Source of the DNA: Monoraphidium neglectum
Taxonomy: Eukaryota; Chlorophyta; Chlorophyceae; Sphaeropleales; Selenastraceae
DNA: 25,771 nucleotides
Assembly (NCBI RefSeq): GCF_000611645.1
Contig: NW_014013118.1
Coordinates: 1-25,771, forward strand
Reading direction: 5' to 3'
The position numbers were made by a program, and so were the translations under genes. Position 1 is the first letter of the stretch. Each line of letters starts with the position of its first letter. Below the pieces are notes generated by a model. The model had not been told where the DNA came from, did not search any database, and saw nothing but the letters and a program-made list of their open reading frames with translations. This document shows, piece by piece, positions 19,737 to 25,771 of the stretch.

Positions 19737-21005
19737 ATTCATCATTTGTAATACGCCATGCTCCCCCTCTTTCATATCTGTGCCAAATTCTTACACCTGC
19801 CAGCAATCCGCGGCAGAAGCACGTTGCCTGCCCCGGACTCTGAGCGGCCACAACCCCTGACCAGGCGTTGCTGATAGCCAGTCGCCTGCCAGGCACGGAC
19901 TCCCAGTTGAGGCTTCCTCACGCGCATCTGTGGTGCACCCAACATCAGGACACTCTGCTCTGAGGCGTGAGAGTGCGGCGCACGTGTGGTTGCGCTTGCA
20001 GTCAACTTTCACTGCGCTGTGTACGGATCTGCAGCTGGTTCTTTTTGGGCCCACAACGGCCCGCATCATCACACGTGCACCAGGCCAGTATCAGACAGAT
20101 TGGAGTGCCTTCTCACTTCTAAGACTTGTGTCTCCCACAACGGGGCCAACACATGCACCCGTGTCCTTGACCCTGTGCACTCTCTGTGCATCGTCGTCCG
20201 CCCGGTGATATGTCATTATGTTCACATGTCATGACAGAGGCCTGCATGCGACAGACACCGGGTGGCACAGCGGCCTTGGGCACGCACACAGTACACAAGC
20301 GCATGTGCTAGTCTTGTGTGATCCATGTTTTGTACCATAATTCTTGATGCCTGCAGCAACACTGCATGTCTTGAGACAGGCTTGGTGCTGGAGCAACACC
20401 AATCCTAATCCTAATCCTAATCCACCAAGCCGCCAAATTTCGGGATCGTGTCTCCATTGCAATCCGACCTAAAATATGCAAGTAACTGCACGTATCATGT
20501 GTTGCTTGCGCGGGATTCGTTGCACTTGCATGGTCGCGCTGTGGTGCAAATCAGTATGCTGCGCAGCTGGGTGACACAGTCGTACGTTGTTCACTGCAAC
20601 ACGCGGCAATCCAGCTGCCGGCGCATGCACAGCAGTCTTTACTTACAGTCCTCAGCGGGAATGAGAGAAAGCTGATGCGTGTCACAGCTTGTACAACCAC
20701 TCACAGGGACGGCGCAGCTCTGCACAAGCAGAGGCGACCACCATCTTTGTGCTGGGGGGGATCCATACCCAGCGGGCTGAGGCAGACATACAAATGCGGG
20801 GCTTGCAGGGTACGTCAGTGCAAGGGAAGGCTTTGTACAATACATACAATCCAAGGCGTAGTACAGACAAGGCATGGCACCCGCTCAATGTGCGAGGCGG
20901 CGCCGCGCTGCTCCGCATCAACAGGATGTCCTCATTTCCCGGCGCGGCGTCTTCACCATGCCTGGGGCTGCGCGCCGAGGTCGCCCACTGCGGTTGGTAG
21001 GAGGT
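19737..21005. other. Convergent 3' intergenic region
   Basis: This lies between the stops of the DUF1989 gene (plus) and the peroxiredoxin gene (minus). TGTAA at 19747-19751 follows the DUF1989 stop by only 10 nt, so it may be fortuitous. TTACA at 20643-20647 reads TGTAA on minus, about 360 nt after the peroxiredoxin stop, and is a plausible poly(A) signal. A short CCTAAT repeat lies near 20404. I see no gene here. Confidence 0.5.
20404..20423. repeat. Short CCTAAT hexamer repeat
   Basis: Three CCTAAT units followed by CC. This is a simple-sequence repeat, superficially telomere-like but with the unit TTAGGA/ATTAGG rather than a known green-algal telomere unit. Confidence 0.8.
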
Positions 21006-24000
21006 TCACGCCTCGGCCTCGACGGTGGCGTTGGCCTCTGGCTTGGGGTCGAGGCCGTCCACCGGGGTGAGGCGCAGGTACTCGATCTTGGAGGGAACGT
21101 CGCACACCTAGACGGGGGTGAGAGGAGCGGCAGGCAGGGTGAGGGGAGGATTCAGTTCCGAAGCTGCGCATTAGGCAGAGGCAGAGTGTGAGAGGAATGG
21201 CAGGCGCGGGATTTGCGACGTGTCCCGCCTGCGGTCCCAGGCGACACGGCGTCACAGTCTCGTGGCACGCACTGATGTGCAGCGCATGCCGCAACCACGC
21301 GGGCGCAGCATCGACGGCATCGCCCACAACCTGCCCTCGACCTCGTGGGCGCGTATGGTGGGGCGGCCCTGCACACCTTATGGTCTGGGAAGAACTTGTC
21401 GGCATCCTCCTTGGTCACGGTGGGCAGCAGGAACACCCAGCCCTGCGCAACAACGGTCAGGGTTGCACAATGGACGGTTGTGTTGGGCGGAGGTCGGAGT
21501 TGCAGCTTGTTGGGTAGGCGTCCTCGTTGGCGCACTGGCTTGCCCCTCGCGAGTCATGTTGCCCACACATGCGGCAAACACGCACATGCATGCATAGATG
21601 TACACACGCATGCCTGCACACACCCACACTCTCTCATGCAAGCACGATCCCACAGACAAGCTTCGACCCACCCACCTTCATGCCGGCCTCCTCGTGGTTG
21701 TTGGGCCAGTTGGCGGGGGTGGCGATGGACTTGTCGCTCGACAGGATCAGGGCGTCCACCACGCGCTCGATCTCGTCCTGCAGGGTTTTAGATTCGGTGG
21801 TTGAGTACGGCTGAGTGCGGTGCCGCACTGGACCGACAGCGCAGCCCGCCCGGCGGCAACAAGGTGCAAGCCACGTCGACAGCCATGCAGCAGAAGATTC
21901 GACGGCCCCTGCCCAGGAGCGCCCGATGGGAGCGGCATCAGAGTGGTCCGTAGCAACAGCTAGCAGCGAAAATCGTTCAGTGGTTGTTGGGCCAATGCTT
22001 GCACCCCCACCCAGAGCGTTGGTGCGTGCCGCGCGATGCGTAGTGAGGGCGAACAGCCGGTTCGCGGCGGCCCGGCCGGTGCTCGCAAATTTCCTACCAT
22101 GTTGCGGCCGACGCTGGCGGGGTAGTTTACGGTGAGCTTCAGCTTCTTGTCCGGCCCGATGATGAACACCTGGTAATAGGCGTGTGTGCAAGTGCACAAA
22201 TGAACGGGGCAGCGGCGAGCAGGGCCGGCAGGGTGGACAGCTGGTGCCTAAGGCTGCTGGCCCTTGCGGCGCCGCGGCTGCTTCTGAGGATGCAGCCCCC
22301 ACCTTAGTCCTGGTTTGTAGCCCTACCAAAGGTGCTGCGCACCATGGGCGGCCCCCCACCAACCACGCCGCCCAGCGCGGCTTCTGCCTCCTGCGCTGCA
22401 CCCTGCTGCTCGCCTGCCAGTGGCAAACGGTCGCGGAACAAGAGCGAGCTGCTGCCCCCCTCAAAGACTGGAATCATGATTATGTACACTGCTGCGTCCA
22501 GCCGGCCCGCCAGCCGCCGCTAGCCTGGTCCTCAGGGCCCCTCTGAGAACAGGCGCTCACCGCGCGGCAGGTGAGGGGCAGGCCACTCTTGTCCTCCAGG
22601 GCGGGGTCCAGCATGCCGTACAGGGTGGCGATCTCGCGGGTTGGGTCCGCCAGGATCGGGAAGTCAATGGTCACCTGGTATGACGCCACATGACATCGTG
22701 TGACGTCACCAAGCGGGAGCAGCAGGGGGGCGGTGGGCGCCGTTCATTAGGGGTGGGGGCTGATGATGAAGGGTGGTGGCACGTCGAGAGAAGCCGTTAT
22801 GGCACGGCACGCCAGCACTGTGACTGTGGCGGAGTGCCCCGCTGTGATAGCGTCACAGACAGCGGCCACCGCGGCGGCGGCGGCGGCCACCGCGGCGGCG
22901 GGACTGCCGTTGCTGGCGCGCCAGCAGCGCACCTTGTTGGCGCAGTGCGCCACGACGTCCTTGAGCCACGTGTTGTGGTCGTCGATCTTGTCGCATGACA
23001 GCGCCGCCACCTGACGGCATCACAGATAGCAGGGCGCACGCGCGGGACTCAAGGATGGGAGGTGCAGGGCGGCCCGTGTGTGTGAGGTCAGGCGGTGCAG
23101 GGTCAGAGCTGCCGCCTGGTGAGTGCCCGGGCTGCTTGCTTTGGGGCACCACTAACACAGGGGCATCACAACGCAGCTTTTTGACCCAACCCCATCCGGT
23201 CTGTTACTACGGCCATGCCATAGTATGACGTGTCGACAAGTACATCATGGCAACAAGGTGACGTCACCTGCGTCACCAGGATAGCCTAGCAACGCGTCGT
23301 CACCGGGGTCACCAGGGTGTCAACCCCTGCGCACCTTGACGCCCTTGGCCTCGAAGTTCTTGTACTTGATGGCCATGCGGCCAATTTCAGTGGTGCAGAC
23401 GGGCGTGAAGTCGGCCGGGTGGGAGAAGAGGATCGCCCACTTGCCTGCATTGGCAGGTGGGGGCCGCAGGCAGGGCGCGGAGCGAGGAATGGGCCGGCGC
23501 AAGGGGTGGGGGATGCGGTTGCTTGCAGAGGGATATCCTGGGTCTGAAGGTTTCAGGGAGGTGGTAACATTGAGATGGGGCTACTTGAACGCCGGCTACG
23601 TGGTAGAAGAGCTTGCGGCGGAGCCCCTTCTGCATGGAAAGACCCCGCCCGTCTGCCCTTGCTCCATCGCAGCCCCTCCTGTTACGAGCCCGCCCCGGCC
23701 ACTCGCCGTCAATCCTGCGGCAAACAGGGGCCAAAAGGGTGAAGGGGCGTGAGATTCTAGCAGGTGCTTTGGGCGCGCGGCTGTTCGTCACTCAAGCAAA
23801 AACCATGCTTACACGATGCACGGAGGGGCACACGCCGCCACCATGTGACTGCGCCGCGCAGAAGGGACAGGACTCCTCATAAACCTCTGCAACCTGCACG
23901 GGTCAAACGCAGGTCGCGCGAAGTCAAGTTTTTAAGCGCTTGGGGAACCCGCCCACCAGTCGTGCCACTTGATGGGGCCCAGGGTGGAGTCGGCCTCGAA

Positions 24001-24105
24001 GTCGGGCACCACGTTGCCCAGGCGCAGCACGCCGTCGCTGCTCTTCTCAGGGTACAGCTTGGCGTAAGCCTCGCTGCCCGAGGGCACGGCCGCGGCGCAC
24101 GACAT
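21006..24105 (-). CDS. 1-Cys peroxiredoxin (Prx6/PER1 type), eight exons
   Basis: This thiol peroxidase reduces H2O2 and organic hydroperoxides through a single peroxidatic Cys. Exons (minus) are 23949-24105, 23335-23444, 22933-23010, 22561-22674, 22098-22169, 21676-21777, 21377-21442 and 21006-21107, giving 266 aa. The active-site motif is [15 protein letters not shown] with Cys69, Thr66 and Pro62. The partner Arg152 lies in [19 protein letters not shown]. The Prx6 order follows: [47 protein letters not shown], the C-terminal dimerisation domain with [18 protein letters not shown] (the W-P-N signature of the 1-Cys group), GWVFLLPTV and [11 protein letters not shown]. The family is usually about 220 aa; here an N-terminal extension of about 25 residues ([20 protein letters not shown]) precedes the domain and does not look like a strong signal or transit peptide. 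The first donor, GCGG|GTTCCC, is weak but is the only one found that keeps the frame. Confidence 0.93.
22863..22907. repeat. GCC/GGC trinucleotide-rich stretch in peroxiredoxin intron 3
   Basis: CGGCCACCGCGGCGG-type units repeat twice around an uninterrupted GGC run. This is a GC-rich microsatellite inside the intron 22675-22932. Confidence 0.7.
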
Positions 24106-24744
24106 TGCTGGGGAAGGAGCTGAGCCGATTTGTGTGGACGAAACGCTGCTCGCGGGTGCACAACACAGGAACCTGCTGCGGCACCAGCGGACAGCGGGCC
24201 AAAGGGGATGGGGTGTTGGCGGGGAGGGAGTAGAATCACGGGGGTCAAGATAGGTCCAGTAATGTAACAAGGGCAGCCAGCGGTTCCTAGAGATGCTGCT
24301 GGCACGGCTGAGCTGCAGGCTTGTGCATCGTCGGGGATGGGTGGCCTCGGGCGCACCTGCACCGACTGGGTGGCACCTGTCGCACACACTTATGCAGGAC
24401 CAAGAAATGAATGATGCAACATACGAGGCAGCAAGGACGCTCTAGATGCGGTTGCCGTGAAAGGCTGCAAACAGCGGCCCACGAGGGGTCCACGTGCTCA
24501 CCGTTAGGGACCGTCTCGTGTCAGACGCTGGGATGAATTATGACAACAGGATTCTGGTCAGTAATTTAGGTCGTTGGTAACAGAAACGTAACGCGTCAGA
24601 TCACTCACCAGGCGGGTGTATGCCAGGGACACCACCGGTTTGGCAAATCTCCAGGCTCAAACAAGTATGGCGGAAGTAGCCACGCACAATGACAGTGCAG
24701 GCTGCGCTACAACTGCGCTTGGCAGTTGTATTCTGTTGCCTAGG
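24106..24744. other. 5' flank of the peroxiredoxin gene
   Basis: This contains the presumed promoter and leader (minus strand). I find no clear TATA box and no further exon with conserved sequence. Open frames are short overlaps of both strands. Confidence 0.45.
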
Positions 24745-24884
24745 CGGCGTCCCACGTAGAGTAGAGTAGTGTAGAGTAGAGTAGAGTAGAGTGGACCGGG
24801 CGCTGGGCACCCAGTACGTTTTAAGGACGGGCGCGGGGGTCAGGGCAACTGCCCGTTTCCCCGCTGCCCCACCGGCGTCCCACG
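24745..24884 (-). mobile_element. Retroposon-like element with 12-bp target-site duplication, copy 2
   Basis: The element (24757-24872, read on minus) starts GTGGGGCAGCGGGG, shares the CAGTTGCCCTGACCC and ACTGGGTGCCCAGCG blocks with the copy at 11857-11958, and ends in a CTCTA pentamer tail of about seven units. It is bounded on both sides by the identical direct repeat CGTGGGACGCCG (plus-strand 24745-24756 and 24873-24884). Small size, tandem 3' tail and target duplication are the hallmarks of target-primed retroposition (SINE, or truncated LINE 3' end). No convincing Pol III A/B boxes were found. Confidence 0.7.
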
Positions 24885-25315
24885 CAGGATGCCATCCTGT
24901 GAGAAAGAGCATCCACAGCAGCCTTGGGACAAGTGCACAGGTTGATCGCAGTTGCTCTGTCCGTACCCATACTCGTGGCGATTTTTAAGGTTGTGACTTC
25001 AGGTGACAGAATGTTTTCACAAGCGTTTCAGTGCTATTGCCCATGTACAGTATATGCCTTCCTGTGGACTGTAGCCGGACCTTGAATTGATGCAGAATCG
25101 ACTGCGCAAAACGTGCTTCATGCTTTGATGCAATCGCAGCACAAGAGATATCACCTGGAAAATTTATTAAGAGGCATGCAAGAGCCTTGCCAAAAAGGGG
25201 GGCTTGATGGGGCCATGGACGGCAAGTGTCCGTGAATTACTCTGCTACAGTCATTGGTTCTGTGCATGTTGTGTTGATCATCAATATCAACATGATGTCA
25301 ACCTTCATGGTCTAG

Positions 25316-25431
25316 AGCAGCATTTGGAGTAGCAGTGACAGCAGCAGTGACAGCAGCATTTGGAGTAGCAGTGACAGCAGCATGGACAGCAGCATTGACA
25401 GCAGCAGTGACAGCAGCAGCAGCAGCAGCAG
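25316..25431. repeat. 36-bp tandem repeat passing into a CAG run
   Basis: Two 36-base units (25316-25351 and 25352-25387), each containing AGCAGCATTTGGAGTAGCAG, differ only in the last few bases. A degenerate AGCAGCATTGACAGCAGCAG part and a pure CAG run follow. The plus frame would read Ser/Asp repeats, but a TAG lies directly upstream. The minus frame gives Ala-rich sequence with no flanking support. I call it non-coding satellite. Confidence 0.8.
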
Positions 25432-25666
25432 GGATGTTTGCGGCGGCTAGGACGCCCAACCGGCTCCGCCACTGTAGGGGTTGGTAAATTTGTGAATCAG
25501 GAACCCAGACTGGAGTCCGGGATGTCGGCATCACCGTTGGCGTCTTGGGGTTTCATGACTCTTGACTGAGCAGCCAGCTGTCCCCTGGACTTTCATTACC
25601 CGTAATGAAGGGTTACCCCGAGTATATGCGCTGTATGGCTATTTGTCCCAAGCTGCGAAGTATTCA

Positions 25667-25700
25667 GTGCTGCAAATGATTCTGTGCTGCAAGTCATTCG
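25667..25700. repeat. 17-bp direct duplication
   Basis: GTGCTGCAAATGATTCT is followed directly by GTGCTGCAAGTCATTCG. This is a short imperfect tandem duplication in non-coding sequence. Confidence 0.7.
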
Positions 25701-25771
25701 GTATTGCATACTGCAGGCAATCGCGTACCCCACGCAGGCGACCGCCGACGCCTACAGCCCGATAGCTGCAC

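Larger units (their letters stand above)
24885..25771. other. Right end of the window; repeats but no supportable gene
   Basis: AT content is higher than elsewhere. It contains the CAG-rich satellite (25316-25431) and a 17-bp duplication near the end. No open frame resembles a protein I recognise. Confidence 0.5.

Noticed and set aside
20404..20423. Interstitial telomere (CCTAAT repeats)
   Set aside because: The unit is TTAGGA, not TTTAGGG, TTTTAGGG or TTAGGG, and only three units are present. A simple repeat explains it.
25316..25431. CRISPR-like array
   Set aside because: The units are directly adjacent without unique spacers, and the sequence is eukaryotic satellite.
25298..25534. Ala/Thr-repeat protein on the minus strand across the CAG satellite
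   Set aside because: The reading is only the translation of a 36-bp tandem repeat and a CAG run, with no domain or splice context on either side.

Overview
The window looks like nuclear DNA of a green alga (Chlorophyta). It is GC-rich, and its genes are split by many short introns with GTGCG/GTGAG-type donors and CAG acceptors. Candidate TGTAA polyadenylation signals occur, and the recognisable proteins are eukaryotic plant/algal types. No bacterial operons, tRNAs, rRNAs or CRISPR arrays were seen. All spliced models were built by hand: I required donor/acceptor sites and matching phase at every junction, and nearly all junctions fit.

Layout. (1) 467-3669, plus: a six-exon alpha/beta hydrolase with a complete Ser-Asp-His triad and a long low-complexity C-terminal tail. 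(2) 3670-6086: no supportable gene, but a near-perfect 32-bp palindrome. (3) 6087-14933, minus: three tandem members (called C, A and B here) of an unrecognised family of small-residue-rich proteins with N-terminal signal peptides. A (8388-10192) and B (12732-14933) share an identical five-exon structure and both encode 293 aa. They lie in two copies of a segmental tandem duplication of about 4 kb (about 7615-11556 and 11959-16303). The duplication also carries 3' flanks with a TGTAA signal, a TATA box, a 58-nt upstream block that is almost identical in the two copies, and an ankyrin-repeat coding relic. C (6087-6929) is an older, diverged relative. (4) The 431-N gap inside B is flanked on both sides by the same 40 nt, so it is probably a scaffolding artefact. 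(5) 16996-19736, plus: a seven-exon DUF1989 (urea-carboxylase-associated) gene whose first intron appears to be GC-AG. (6) 21006-24105, minus: an eight-exon 1-Cys peroxiredoxin (Prx6/PER1 type), convergent with the DUF1989 gene. (7) 24106-25771: no gene, but a short retroposon-like element with a (CTCTA)n tail and a 12-bp target-site duplication. A related copy sits exactly at the left edge of the second duplication unit. Satellite-like CAG-rich DNA follows.

The genes do not form an obvious pathway. The most novel content is the tandem family C/A/B with its duplicated promoter block, followed by the retroposon-like element and its position at the duplication junction. Function is unknown for C/A/B, and the sequence alone does not assign one.
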